Shown here in pieces: positions 23,342 through 35,095 of a DNA stretch of 64,000 bases. Origin of the DNA: Dryomyza anilis (lineage: Eukaryota; Arthropoda; Insecta; Diptera; Dryomyzidae). The DNA is taken from the NCBI GenBank assembly GCA_951804985.1, contig OX638133.1:65941867-66005866 (forward strand), in the 5' to 3' direction. A program made the translations under genes and the position numbers. The notes beneath the pieces were generated by a model. It was not told the DNA's origin. It made no database searches and was given only the letters and a program-made list of their open reading frames with translations. How positions within the stretch are numbered: the first letter of the stretch is position 1; each line of letters begins with the position of its first letter.

Positions 23342-23920
23342 TTTTTATACCCTACACCTATGAGGTACAGGGTATTTTAACTTTGTGCATATATTGTAAC
23401 GCCCCTTAGGAGGCGTGTCCGGTATGGAAAAGTATATATATTCTTGATCAGCATCACTTCCCGAGTCCGTCTGTCTGTCTGTCTGTCTGTCTGTCTTGCC
23501 GTCTTGCTGTCCGAATACAGAATAACTTGAGAAATACTGCTGAGAATGCGATGAAATTTCGTCTCAATACATTTTAGCCAAAAATAGGAACTGAGTTTGA
23601 AAATGAGCCAAATCGGTCAACAGACACGCCCACCTCCCATACAAGTCACTTTTATATAACTCTTTAGGAACTAATAACTCGAAAAGTATTCAAAATATAG
23701 TTATAAAATTTAAAACATATTGTTATAATTCACCTAAAAATATGTGGTCCAAAAATGGGCGTGATCCGCCCACATTTTTTTTTCATTATTTCCCAGTTTT
23801 TCATAGTAGAAATTTGATCCGTTAATTATTAAAATCAATTCTATGAAATATTAGCCTTACAAAATTTTAAATATAGGCGTGGTCCGCCCAATTACACTTT
23901 TCTAATTTATTAGTTTTTTA
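23342..23920 (+). mobile_element. mini-me/DINE-1-like element, subfamily A, copy 1 (3' truncated)
   Basis: Starts with the hairpin ATACCCTACACC..GGTACAGGGTAT, followed by the GTAACGCCCC and GGCGTGTCCGG blocks, the TATATATTCTTGATCAG core and a GTCT repeat. Later come GACACGCCCACCTCCCAT and GGCGTGATCCGCCC. The usual terminus CCCAACTCG is missing: homology stops near 23920, just before a TA-flanked MITE. These are non-autonomous elements usually linked to Helentron/Helitron-like transposons. Confidence 0.9.
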
Positions 23921-23942
23921 TCATTTACTATATAAAAATATA

Positions 23943-24348
23943 GTGTATTCACAGTTCATCGTATTTTAATATGGTATTCCTACCATGTAGTATATATACT
24001 ATACAATAACACAGAAACGTCAATTTGTTGTTGCATCCCTTATAAAAGTGAAATATGTGTTGTATTTGAGAGTAGCCCTGAGGCATGTTTTTTGGTGTCG
24101 TATTTTGTGAAATGAAGAAAAGTTGTGAAATTGAAGACAAATAGTGCACATAAAATGTTAATTTATTTGTTTTTCTTTTCAAATCGAGAAATATTAATGA
24201 TAATTTTAAAAAATCCAAATTTTATAAGAATCAGCTCCATTTATTTCACGGAATATTTTAACAAGCTGAAAAGTGGTGCTCACAGTTCAATTGCCGTACT
24301 GTCGTATTCGTGCAATGTCGTACCAATACCATGAAACTGTGAATACGC
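23943..24348. mobile_element. TA-flanked MITE (mariner/Tc1 type end)
   Basis: The left end is GTGTATTCACAGTTCAT. The right end, read inward, is GCGTATTCACAGTTTCAT. Both ends abut TA (23941-23942 and 24349-24350), consistent with a TA target duplication. The body is 406 bp, AT-rich, without a transposase. Class assignment from the TA flank alone is tentative. Confidence 0.65.
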
Positions 24349-24350
24349 TA

Positions 24351-27300
24351 ATACTTTCGTGGAATAAGACATTTGGAATTATATAGCAAGCATTCCAGTG
24401 AATGTTACTGACGTGGTTAGTTCTTTTTTTATTAATTTTAAACTTTTTAATTTTTTTTTTTTTTTTTATTAATTAAGTATGATCCAAAAAAAAAATAGCT
24501 ATAACTAGATATAAATTTAATGTGACAAAAATTTGTCACTATATTTTTTATAATTCTTAATTAATAATTTAAAAATAAAAATTTTTAAAGAATAAAAAAT
24601 TGAAAAAAATTGAAATTTAAAATACATACAATTTTAAATTATACAATGTAAATAAAAATCAACCAAAATGTTTAAAAATCGTTTTTAAACCAAAAAAAAA
24701 AAAATGGATATAGGTTGAAAAAATTAACCTGTATTTTTGACAGTGCAGAAAACAAAAGATGATTTCCAGAAATATCACAAAAAATCAAGTTACTTACAAA
24801 TTATTTAGATCGTCTTTGAGACAAACATCCGACAAATACGATAAATATTGCTGGCAAACATAAGAAGAAGGAATAAGAAGGAATATTTTGATAAGGTATC
24901 CAATAGAATTCACCGAGTAATTTTGATTTAGTTGAAATAAAAGGAATCAAATGGATTTTTATTTATTTTAGAATTAAAACTATATCCTTGTTATACAACT
25001 TCATTGTCTTTATAAATTAGTCGAAGATAAAATAGTACAACGACTGGAGACTTCTTCGCGGATAACGCAAGTCCGCCTGGCGAAGCTGTCATCGCAGTAA
25101 AATCAGAAAAGAAATATTTTCCATCACGTGTTGAAAGTTTCAATCCCAGGAAGTTTTATTTTTATTTATATCATTAAAAATTAAAATTTGTGTTCACACC
25201 TTTTTACACCATTAGATTAACTTAATTATTGTGGATAAATCGGTAAGGAAAAAGTACGACCTTTGCCTTTTTTATAGTAGCCAAATGTCAAAATAAGTTT
25301 TGCTGCAAATATTCAAGAACTCGGGATTTTTGCTGTGAGTCTATTGTAAATATCACCATTTTCATTTACATTTTATATTTAAAAAATACTAAGAGTTTTG
25401 CTGCAAGTTTGTTTAAACTTATGGGATGTTTGTGTATTTGCTACAAGGCATACATTTAAACTGATAGTTGCAGCAAGACTTTCATAAACACCTTTTTTTT
25501 AACGCCACCAAACCTGGTTCTTCAGCAAAAATGCAAAAGTTTAATAAAGGCGATGCCGATATATAAAAAGAATACTGCATTAATTCGAAAATAAATAAAA
25601 AAAACCAATTAAAATATAGGAATCTTATTACAATTTAATAAAAATTACTCCGCGAATTCTAATGAGTACCTAGTTGCAGCAACAATCTCATAAACATTCT
25701 GTTTTCATAGTGGAGTTTTCAATTAAAAACATAAGGAAAGATTTCTATTCTTAGAACAGAAATAAATAATTATGTTATTATATGTGTTATATTTATTAAA
25801 AATGTATATAAAATGTATTAGAAAATGTTTAGAAAGTTTACAAATAATAACATATATTTAGAAGGAAAATAGCAATGCGCTCGCAGTTTACTTTCGTAAA
25901 ATGAAAACTTCCAATAGAGACAAAATTAAGAAATTTTAATGCTTTAACCATTTGAGTTTAACCTGAATATGTTTGGTTCATTAAAAACTACAATTGATTT
26001 CTATACACTAAGAAATAAAGATTTTTAACACTAGTATTACAGCTCTAACATCAATTTACTTGCAAATTACTTAGATCGTATTTTAATCAAACATCTTTCA
26101 AATATGCGACAAATATCATATATAATACTGACCTTTTGCAATGCCAGCATTCTGTGCTAGTTGAATTTAGTGTGTGGTTTAGACTTGGTTTAAAGTCATA
26201 ATTGAATTTTTCAGTCATCGTTTAAATTAAGTTTAACCGACCGATGTTGATGGGATAACCTGCGTTTAACTCTCAATGTTTTTGTAGCAGAATTGGAACA
26301 AAATAAAACATTAAAACATATTTTCTCTTATGCTTTTATATAATAGTTATTCAAGTAAAAATAAATTATTTATATAATGTAATATAAATGAAAAAATGAT
26401 GAAATATTTTTACGACAGTGGGTGATATTTTTCAAAATTATCTAAATTGTTTCACCAATTAATTTAAAGACCTAAAACTAATCGAACACCTCACCATTTG
26501 GATCTATCTGCAAAACAGATTGATTCGTTTTTCGAGAGAAACAGAGTGAGTAGAAAGAGCGAGACATCTAAGGGTAAGTAACGCATCGGTTCGAACAAAG
26601 TTTAACACATTTATGGTCCCTGTGCGGTAGTATTGCGGTTAAGGCATGTTCGGGAAAAAGGAAACTAAACAAGTAATTTTAAATTCCTGCAGTTGTTGTT
26701 ATGCTGACGCTTGTGCGGTGACGGTGGAAGCACTCTCTAATGGGATTTACACACCCCTGCAATTATCGAAGTCAACCAACGAGATTAGCAAAAGTAACCG
26801 CTTATCTATGTATATAGGACGGCCCGTGGTCAACACGCTACATGTATTGAGCGTCGGTGTTGAACCTCATTGTAAAATTCACAACATGTGAATGTTGTGA
26901 CGAGTGGAAGGGTGCCTCTTTCTGTGAAATGTCAGAAATTAAGGATACGCTTGTGTTTCAATTTAGTGATGCGAAATTCACAAATTGACACTGGGAGGAA
27001 AGGAACGAACTCTGCATGCGGAATTATAAATTCAGAAGTCATATTTGCTTAGCTTAAAATTTGTCAAACATTGTACATGTGAATATTAAATAAGTATTAA
27101 ATTTCAACTTAAAATATATTAATATTTTTTCCTGTTGATTACACTGACCTCAATCTTTCTGGATTTTAATATTTAAATAGTAGCAATATGTGAATTTAAT
27201 TAGAGACATTTGTTTCACATTTTAAGTATTAAGCAGTTGTTTATGAATTAATTTGATAATCTAATTATTTTTTCCAATGAAAATACAACCGTGCAAGGTT

Positions 27301-27820
27301 TCGATGCACTCTTTCAAAGAGTTTACATCTGTAAGACTTTATGCAATCTTAAAGGCTACTAATTGAAAATTTGAAAATAACAATAACAAATTGAAAACAC
27401 AACACAGGCATACGGGCCGTTTCGGATAGAGCCAAGAATCTTCATCAGTGATCTTTGTGTGATGACATTGTGATAACATCAAATTTGTCGTATATATGAA
27501 AACGGTGTGATTGGGATTCGAAGTCATGTCGTCAGAAATGATGGGAGTTGGTAGTCAAGTACGCTAGGTGCTCGGCTACAGAACCACGAAACCATTAAAT
27601 AAATAAATATAGTTGAAATGGCAGACTAAAGTGGAACTACTGTAATTTTTACAATTTAATGCTTCATTGCTCCTTTGATTAATTCAAAAAACAAGCATCG
27701 TCGATCCGATGGTTAATGCGTCGGATAACTAGTTGAAATGTTGCTGACTTGAACCACTTCGATTCAGTGGCGCACACTGCAACGTCCCCATACAAGCCGC
27801 AGCCAAAAATAGATATAATG
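24351..27820. other. Intergenic sequence with diffuse repeats, no convincing gene
   Basis: Contains AT-rich runs (24420-24720). A zone at 25280-25500 has TTGCTGCAA words in both orientations, like an inverted word-repeat element. A 22-bp block near 25738 is shared with 19617. A repeat fragment lies at 26186-26300. A GC-richer island at 26500-27010 holds an 81-codon frame (26646-26891) that I do not recognise and do not call a gene. A second, weaker island is at 27400-27560. Confidence 0.4.
26186..26300 (+). repeat. Dispersed repeat (GACCGATGTTGA family), copy 1
   Basis: Aligns with 63505-63620 through GAATTTTTCAGT, CGTTTAAA, AGTTTA and CGACCGATGTTGA, then a TGCGTT block. Unknown class. Confidence 0.5.
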
Positions 27821-27822
27821 AT

Positions 27823-28530
27823 CCCTAGTAGAAATTTGCCCGATGCGCCTTCGGGAAATGATCGGGTTTTCGTTGGGTAAGCCCTATTAGAAAAAAATAT
27901 GATCATTGCCTTTGCATGCCCATATCATGCTTACCATAGCAGGGTTTACATTTTCAAAACAGTCAATGTTCCCGATCATAGCGACATTATTTGTTCCTCA
28001 TAACGAAATTAGCCTCAGGCAATGATCAAGATTAATGAGAGAAACCCTATTATGCTCGTGCTCAGAAAAGGCAATTGTCGGGTAAATACCAAAATGTCTA
28101 CTAGCCCTAGTAGAATTTTTGGTAGGGCCATGGTCATGAAGTGATCATGTCATTATTTGAGATGATCGGGATATGACGAGGCCCATAATGTCTTTGTAAC
28201 GCAGTGTCCTGATCATTGACTTCAGGCTATGATCATGTACTGATCGGGCAATTCTCCGTTTTATTATTTACCCGACAATTGCCTTGTCAGAGCCCGAGCA
28301 CAACAGGGTTTTTCTCATTAAATCTCGATCATTGTCTGATGCTAATTTCGTTATGAGGAACAAATAATGTAGCTATGATCGGGAACATTGACTATTTTGA
28401 TAATGTAAACCCTGGAATGGTAAGCATGATAAGGGCATGCAAAGGTAATGATCATATTTTCTCTAATAGGGCTTACCCAACGAAAACCCGATAATTTCCC
28501 GATGGCGCATCGGGCAAATTTCTACTAGGG
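27823..28530. mobile_element. Palindromic DNA element with 265-bp inverted arms, CCCTAGTAGAAATTT ends
   Basis: Left arm 27823-28087 and right arm 28266-28530 are near-perfect inverted copies, from CCCTAGTAGAAATTTGCCCG inward to GCAATTGTCGGGTAAATA. The loop is 178 bp. Near 28098-28113 an internal end junction, CTACTAGCCCTAGTAGAA, suggests a second element end inside, as if two copies were joined or nested. Fragments of the arm occur at 29950-30107 and 1254-1327. No target duplication is clear, so the superfamily is undetermined. Confidence 0.82.
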
Positions 28531-28589
28531 ATGGATCGTAGAACTTTGAACTTTTGCATATTGCTTTTTTATAATAAAAGAAAATTATA

Positions 28590-29000
28590 GTAAAAAAAAT
28601 GGACAATCGGTCAATGTACACGCCCACCTCCCATATTAACAAATTTAAACGATTATTACTTGGACATTTATTGAGATATAGTAACAAAAATCAATATTTA
28701 GATGTTTTATTAAATTATTAAATATTTTAATATTGATTTTAATTTAAATATAAATAAATATAGAAAATATGTAAGATATTGGACAATAGATACACCCACA
28801 ACCCATAGTAATTCCATGTTTAAATATGGACAAAAAAAACCCTTCTACGTGACGATATTAAAATTTTATACATATCATATTCTTTGTTTCGATTTTTATT
28901 AATTAGGAGGTTAGAAGTTATGGCATTTTTAAAGTTTTCATTATGTGGGAGGTGCCACGCCCCTTTTTCAATCACACCCACATTCTACATGGCAATTAGA
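28590..29000. mobile_element. Old mini-me-like relic
   Basis: Retains AATCGGTCAATG followed by ACACGCCCACCTCCCAT at 28605-28637, a degraded second copy of the same block at 28775-28812, and GGGAGGTGCCACGCCCC near 28950. The ends and core are lost. Confidence 0.5.
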
Positions 29001-29819
29001 ATATGATCTTGTTCGATTTTTAGCATTTGAAATGTTATGGTTATATGGGATGTGCCACGTCGTTCTTTACAATCCCTCCAAAATTTGTCAAAAAGGTACT
29101 TTGACTTTAGCTATCTTAAATACACAAATATTTCGAATTTAATTTATAGTTTTGGCACGCCAATTTGTGTACCTTAGGGGGCAAATCAAAATTTCATGAT
29201 CTAAGGGTCAAATTTCGATTGTTTTTTCTATTTTCCCAATTTTCCTTTTGGGTTTTCCGGGATTTTATATTTTCAAAACCACCCCAGTATTGAGAAGAAG
29301 AAAATAAAAAAGACTCATCTAAATCGGTCGAGCCGTACTCGAGTTTTTGTGAAACTAAGGCACGGCAATTTATTTTTATATTTATAGATATCACGTATTT
29401 TGATTGGAGATACCATAGACTTTTTGGCATATTATTGTACATAGTTTTAGCAATATTTTACGAAATTATTAGAGATATGTTTTTTGATGCATTTTTTTAA
29501 AATACCACCAAACTTTAAATTGCTGTTTCATTTGGTTCCACTTTTAGATATTGTTTTCAGAGTAACTAAACATATTACATGTTTAAAATATAAACAAAAC
29601 AGAAGATAGAAGAATCTCAATATTTTAATTTAAGGTATAATACTAACATATTTTCAAGTAAGAAATAATAATTACACTAATCGAAACTTCAAGTATTTTT
29701 AATTACCTTTTTAAAGCAATACAATTTTAGTGTGACTTTGGAGCAAATTAATTTTAAATATAAGATGTATACATTTTGGTAAAAAACGCCACGAACTTTT
29801 TACTCGAACCAATATTTAA
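29001..29819. other. Intergenic sequence, no gene
   Basis: AT-rich. One line near 29320 (AAATCGGTCGAGCCGTACTC) resembles a degraded interspersed repeat; otherwise nothing recognisable. Confidence 0.4.
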
Positions 29820-29950
29820 AGAAAAACGTTTTCTTTTCATTTTGGTTTTTCGTGAAATTATTGCGAGTTATTATTTTCGGCCGGGAATATTGCAAAATAA
29901 ATTTATGATGTATTTTATGGAACTCTCTCTTAAAAATTAATATTTTTTTC
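29820..29950 (+). repeat. Dispersed repeat, copy 2 (GGCCGGGAATATT family)
   Basis: Homologous to 7810-8005. Its right side runs straight into the palindromic-element fragment at 29950. Confidence 0.55.
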
Positions 29951-30107
29951 ATGATCGGGACCATTGACTGTTTAGATAACGTAAACCCTGCTATGGTGAG
30001 AATGGTAAGGGCATGATAAGGCAATGATCATGTTTGCTCTAATAGGGCTTACCCGATGAAAACCCGATAATTTCCTAATCGCGCATCGGTAAATTTTCTA
30101 CTAGGAA
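29950..30107 (+). mobile_element. Solo arm of the palindromic CCCTAG element
   Basis: Matches the right arm of 27823-28530 from CATGATCGGGAC through GTAAACCCTG, GGCAATGATCATG and GGGCTTACCC to TTTCTACTAGGAAAG. Only one arm is present. Confidence 0.78.
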
Positions 30108-30820
30108 AGTTCCGAAGATATCAGTGAATTCTTTATAAATTTAAACAAATAATTTTAATATTTTTATAACCAGTTTAATGTATTTAATCTTACACACCGT
30201 TATCCACTAGGCTTCTTGTATTTTTTTTGAGGACAGTTGGTCAAATTTGTTGAAAGTAGCGCCATCTAAAGTTTTTGAACGTTGTAAGATCCCGTGCACA
30301 AGTTTCATGAACTTATTCATACAGTAAATGTTAGCAGACATTTTTTTAAGTGGAGCATTCACTTTTTCTTTACAATTTAAACAATGCATTTTTTTATCAC
30401 AATACAAATTTCAAAAACTTACAATTCGAAAATGTACGCAACGTAATATCTAAACAGAATACTTTATTTAAAAAACACAGAAATAAAACATTGAGAAAAT
30501 AAATAATAGTAATATTTAGTTTCCATGACACAACATCAGTCATCCCTACGGGGAAACGATCCGATCATCTATGTACGTAACTGGTTCCTCGGAGATAGTT
30601 AGCCGGTACTAGTTCTGGCTCTTTTATATGTAACCAACCGGCAACTTTCCTAGGAAGGGGTCAAATTACACCACCTGCAGACTTTTGGACTTATCATAGG
30701 ACAGGTCTTCAAAATCATGTTATGTGACAGGACTAGTCCTCAAATTCTATTCTGTGACCGGTATCAAAATTACATTCATTAAAAAAAATATTTTTAATTT
30801 AAATACATTTTTTTTATTTA
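30108..30820. other. Intergenic sequence, no gene
   Basis: Includes a less AT-rich part at 30530-30770 with ACCGG/CCGGT words. No homologue or gene recognised. Confidence 0.4.
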
Positions 30821-31508
30821 TTATACCCTACACCTACGAGGTACAGGGTATATTAACTTTGTGCATATATTGTAACGCCCCTTAGGAGGCGTGTCCGGTA
30901 TGGAAAAGTATATATATTCTTGATCAGTCTGTCTGTCTGTCTGTCCGTCTTGATGTCTTGCTGTCCGAATACAGAATAACTTGAGAAATACTGATCAGAA
31001 TACGATGAAATTTCGTCTCAATATATTTTAGCCAAAAAAAAGAACTGAGTGTGAAAATGTGTGAAAAGGTATAGTTATAAAATTTAAAAGGTATTGTTTG
31101 AATTCACCTATAAATATCTGGACCAAAAATAGGCGTAATTCGCCCACTTTTTTTTTATTATTTCCCGGGTTTTCATAGTGGAAATTTGATCCGTAAATTA
31201 TTAAAATCAAATCTATGAAAAATTAGCCTTTCAAAATTTTAAAGGCGTGGTCTGCCCAATTATATTTTATATACATTTTTTAATTTATGGGGATATAAGA
31301 CGTAAATTTCTAATATATGAATAATATCCTGAGGATGGGGAAGTTCAGCATAATTAAAAACTTTAAAATTAAGGTATGTAATTAAATATCCCACATTAAT
31401 ATCCCCACCAAAGGTGTAGAGTATTCCATAGTCGGGCCCGACCGACTATAGAAATCCACCCCATGTGACCGAACTTACCCATGTGACCTAACTTTCCCAA
31501 CTCGTTTT
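30821..31508 (+). mobile_element. mini-me/DINE-1-like element, subfamily A, copy 2 (internal deletion)
   Basis: Both ends are present (ATACCCTACACC hairpin; TTTCCCAACTCG terminus). About 100 bp are missing around 31055-31065: the segment with GACACGCCCACCTCCCAT and the AACTCGAAAAGTATTCAA block, seen in other copies. It also lacks the GAGTCCGTTTAGCCATG core segment before the GTCT repeat. Confidence 0.93.
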
Positions 31509-32160
31509 TATACTGTATTTAAATTAATAGAGTATCGAAAAACAGTCTACGAATTATAGACGCATTAGTTGCAGACTTGACAGGGATGCTCCTGAAAATA
31601 GCCTGAGGTAAAGTCGACACTTCTCACATTTCGCATGTATGTATATTTTTTTTTATATATCTTTTAGCTTCATTTAATTCTGTATCCCAACATAAAATAT
31701 TCGTACTGTTTTGTTCCGGTTCCACGAAATTATTTGATCACTACTCTTATTATTTACATTTTAGCTATTTTATGCATTAACTTCTTAAATAATGTACAGA
31801 GGATTGACCATTATTATATTGTAAGAACAGACTCTTTTGTAAAATAGAACAAAAAATTTCATGAATTTCATGAATATTCGTGTCGACTTTATTATTGGCG
31901 TAAATATGCGAATTTAATGAAAAAATAAACTAAAAATAAACAGGATATGATAAGTGAACCCCTTACTACAGAATTCTAACCAAAAATATGTAAATATATA
32001 AAACATTAACGGAAAATATAATTTAACTGCGTTATCAATACCGAGTGTTTTGGTCGAAGAACTATTTTTAAAAAATAAAAACTGAAGTTTAAGTTTAGTA
32101 ACTGTGACACTTAATGCTACGCGTACAGTATCAATTTGGATGAGAAATAAATACTAAATC
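31509..32160. other. AT-rich intergenic sequence, nothing recognised
   Basis: No coding, RNA or repeat feature could be supported. Confidence 0.4.
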
Positions 32161-32163
32161 AAT

Positions 32164-32460
32164 TGTTTGCTTCATATAACATACTGATCCGTTAATTTAT
32201 CCTATAAAAACAAAATGGCAAAACTATAACGAAAATAATTTTTATCATTTGCTTCATATCACATATTGATGCTATAGTTTATCCTATAAACACAAAATGA
32301 TGAAACTATAAAGACAATAATTTTAATCCTATGAACTTTATGAAATATATATGAACAATATGAAATACATACAGAATCATTAGTTTGCTTCATATAACAT
32401 ATTGATACTATAGTAATTACAGAACTATAGCTACAATACTTTTCATCCTATGAACTTCTT
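32164..32460. repeat. Imperfect tandem repeat, ~84-135 bp units
   Basis: Three units each start TTTGCTTCATAT(A/C)ACATA, near 32166, 32250 and 32384, and continue with TTTATCCTATAAA and AACTATA words. The array abuts the repeat block at 32460-32930. Confidence 0.75.
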
Positions 32461-32930
32461 TTTAAAAATTTTATCCTATAGAAGCAATAAGAAATACTTT
32501 AAAACTAATAGTACAATTAAAAACACGTAGGAATATGTTTTTTGTTAAACTTAACAAGTTATTTAATAAATTGTAATAAAATTAAATAAAAAAAGATGCA
32601 AAAATGTAAGCTTACCTTGAGAATGTACGAATGATGCTCCAAATGACTGTAGCTTAAGGAGTGCTGTGTAGCTTGGACTGTGCTGTGTCCAAAGTGCCTC
32701 TTTGCCGTCCTTTCTTTATTGTACTTGTTTGATTAATGTTCAGTTTTAAATTTATTTTTTATATGTTTTAGTTTTCATTTGTTTTATATTTATTTATTAA
32801 GTACACTTTTTTATTTATTTTTTTTATTTTACACATATGCTTTACTTTTACACATATGTTCTACCATATCACGGTTAAATTTTTATGTATTTAATTACGT
32901 ACTATTTTGAGAACGTACAATTTTTAGCAA
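32460..32930 (-). repeat. Dispersed repeat with conserved exon/donor-like block, copy 1
   Basis: Read on the minus strand it aligns over ~450 bp with 50195-50610. Shared landmarks are GTACGTAATTAAATAC, then AAAACTAAAACA, a less AT-rich segment ending CATTTGGAGCATCATT, CTCAAGGTAAGC and finally TTGTACTATT. The CTCAAG|GTAAGC word is a strong splice-donor match kept in both copies. Transposon type is unknown; the flanks are CAATAGTA word repeats. Confidence 0.7.
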
Positions 32931-33164
32931 CTTTATACTTTTCGACTATGATTCATATTAGCGACATTTATGAAGAAATTAATAAGCCATTAACATTTTT
33001 AAGAAAATGATAATTTATTTTTTGTTATACTAAATTACATACCTTTTTGATAAATAACCTTAATATTAAATATTTTAATATTTAAATACCTTTATTCTCT
33101 ATGCATACTTATTTCATTTTTTTCTTTAAGCAACATTGAAAATGTACTTTTTGTATTTTTAATG

Positions 33165-33406
33165 GTTTTATCACATCAATATAATAGTTTATTTAATGTG
33201 ACTTAAACTATTAATAATCAATAGTATTGCACTATAAAATAAACTATTGAAACAATAGTAAAATTACTATTTTATCAATAACATGTCCTATTGAATTAAT
33301 GTTGACCACCATATTAGCTAAACAATATAAAAACTATAGGAAAAACTATTTCGTGTCCTTTAGAATCAATAGTCGTACTATTTGTTTTTTGTTTTCTGAG
33401 TGTAGT
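33165..33406 (+). repeat. CAATAGTA word-repeat arm ending TTTTCTGAGTGTA
   Basis: The words ACTATT, CAATAGT and AATAGTTTA recur about twelve times in 240 bp, and the block ends TTTTCTGAGTGTAG. With 32164-32930 it may form one ~1.2 kb element: arm, centre, arm. Confidence 0.6.
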
Positions 33407-34288
33407 AACGTAACTTTATGAGTATTTTTTTATACGTTACCGTTAACGTAATAGAAATTTCTTTTCAGATATTTAGATTCAGATATTTTAGATTCCAAAT
33501 CCATCGTTGATCAAAGATTTGAGCATTTTGAATTTTTCGGTCGTGGTTGACGTTTTTCTGGAAATGCCCATATGAAGAAAATGCTGCTCAACGTTACTAA
33601 CTTCGTCTGTCGATATATAACCGTTGTATGATAGGTTTGACAGATTCTACCGAGGAATATAAAAAATGTTTATACATAGTAATATGTTATTGAAATCTGA
33701 ACAATGATAACTTTAAAATCGATTACAATTTAATTACACTTCATTTTTAATACATGTATGGTAATAATTTATTTTTTAATTACATTCAAACATATTCAAA
33801 AAAATCTTTTCTATACGTGTATAAAAAAATAATAATTAGATAATTTTAAAATTTGGTCCTTCAAAAAGGAGGCTTCCCCTAGATCAGGCATGTCAAACTC
33901 ATTTGGCATCACGGGCCGCATTGGCAACTCAAAAGCGGAGGCGGGCATCAATTGTGTGCCATCCAAAAAAAAAAATAAGTAATTTTTTAAATTTGGTTCT
34001 TCTGTTGTAAAATAAAATATCCTCGTTAAAAGTGCCGCAGGCGATTTTTGTCTGTTCTGTATCGAAAAAAATGTTCGAACTTCCTTGATCCTGCCAAAAA
34101 TGTTGTCTGGGGTATATACAATGGAGTATATTTCTAACACTAGAGACAATATTATAAAACAGATCTAACAATCATCCAAAATTGTTGCAACTTTTTATGT
34201 CCGCAAAATCGTACGATATCGAATTAGTTCTTGTACCAATATCAAAGACTAAAAACTGCAAAAATAGTTCAAAGCGACATATCGCCGT
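33407..34288. other. Intergenic sequence with a hAT-end-like fragment
   Basis: At 33885-33940 the sequence CAGGCATGTCAAACTCATTT followed by a GGGCCGCATTGG-like block resembles the common CAG-ended terminus of hAT elements. I found no partner end, so it is a fragment at best. A related GCCGCAGGCGA word occurs at 34037 and again near 39625. Remaining sequence is AT-rich without a gene. Confidence 0.4.
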
Positions 34289-35095
34289 TTTTTATACCCT
34301 ACACCTATGAGGTACAGGGTATATTAACTTTGTGCATATATTGTAACGCCCCTTAGGAGGCGTGTCCGGTATGGAAAAGTATATATATTCTTGATCAGCA
34401 TCACTACCCGAGTCCGTTTAGCTATGTCCGTCTGTCTGTCTGTCCGTCTTGCTGTCTTGCTGTCTTGCTGTCTTGCTGTCTTGCTGTCCGAATACAGAAA
34501 ATCTTGAGCAATACTGATCAGAATACGATGAAATTTCGTCTCAATATATTCTAGCCAAAAGTAGGAACTAAGTTTGAAAATGAGCCAAATCGGTCAACGG
34601 ACACGCCCACCTCCCATACAAGTCACTTTTATATAACTCTTTAGGAACTAATAACTCGAAAAGTATTCAAAATATAGTTATAAAATTTAAAACATATTGT
34701 TATAATTCACCTAAAAATATGTGGTCCAAAAATGGGCGTGATCCGCCCACTTTTTTTTTTTCATTATTTCCCGGATTTTCATAGTGGAAGTTTGATCCGT
34801 AAATTATTAAAATCAAATCTGTGAAATATTTGCCTTACAAAATATTAAATATAGGCGTGGTCCGCCCACTTTTATTTTTAAAAATTTTTTATTAGATATT
34901 TTATACTTTTATATCAATTTTTTAAATTATATGAGACGTAAATTTCTGATATGTGAATAATATAATGAGGTATACAATTAAATATCTCACATTAAGGTGT
35001 AGGGTATTCCATAGTCGGGCCCGATCGACTATAACAGTCCGTCCCATATGACCGAACTTACCCATGTGACCTAACTTTCCCAACTCGTTTTTTTT
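34289..35095 (+). mobile_element. mini-me/DINE-1-like element, subfamily A, copy 3 (full length)
   Basis: Full-length: hairpin start, TATATATTCTTGATCAG core, GTCT repeat, then five tandem TCTTGCTG octamers, CGCCC blocks and the CCCAACTCG end. It carries private variants (CCCGATCGACTATAACAG, CCGTCCCATATG, a shortened CATTAAGGTGTAGGG) that are shared only with the inverted copy at 39785-40585. Confidence 0.95.

Noticed and set aside
26646..26891. 81-codon frame in a GC-richer island
   Set aside because: No recognisable domain or homologue recalled, no splice or promoter context; left as possible regulatory sequence.
33885..33950. Complete hAT element starting CAGGCATGTC
   Set aside because: Only one end is present; no inverted partner or 8-bp duplication found.
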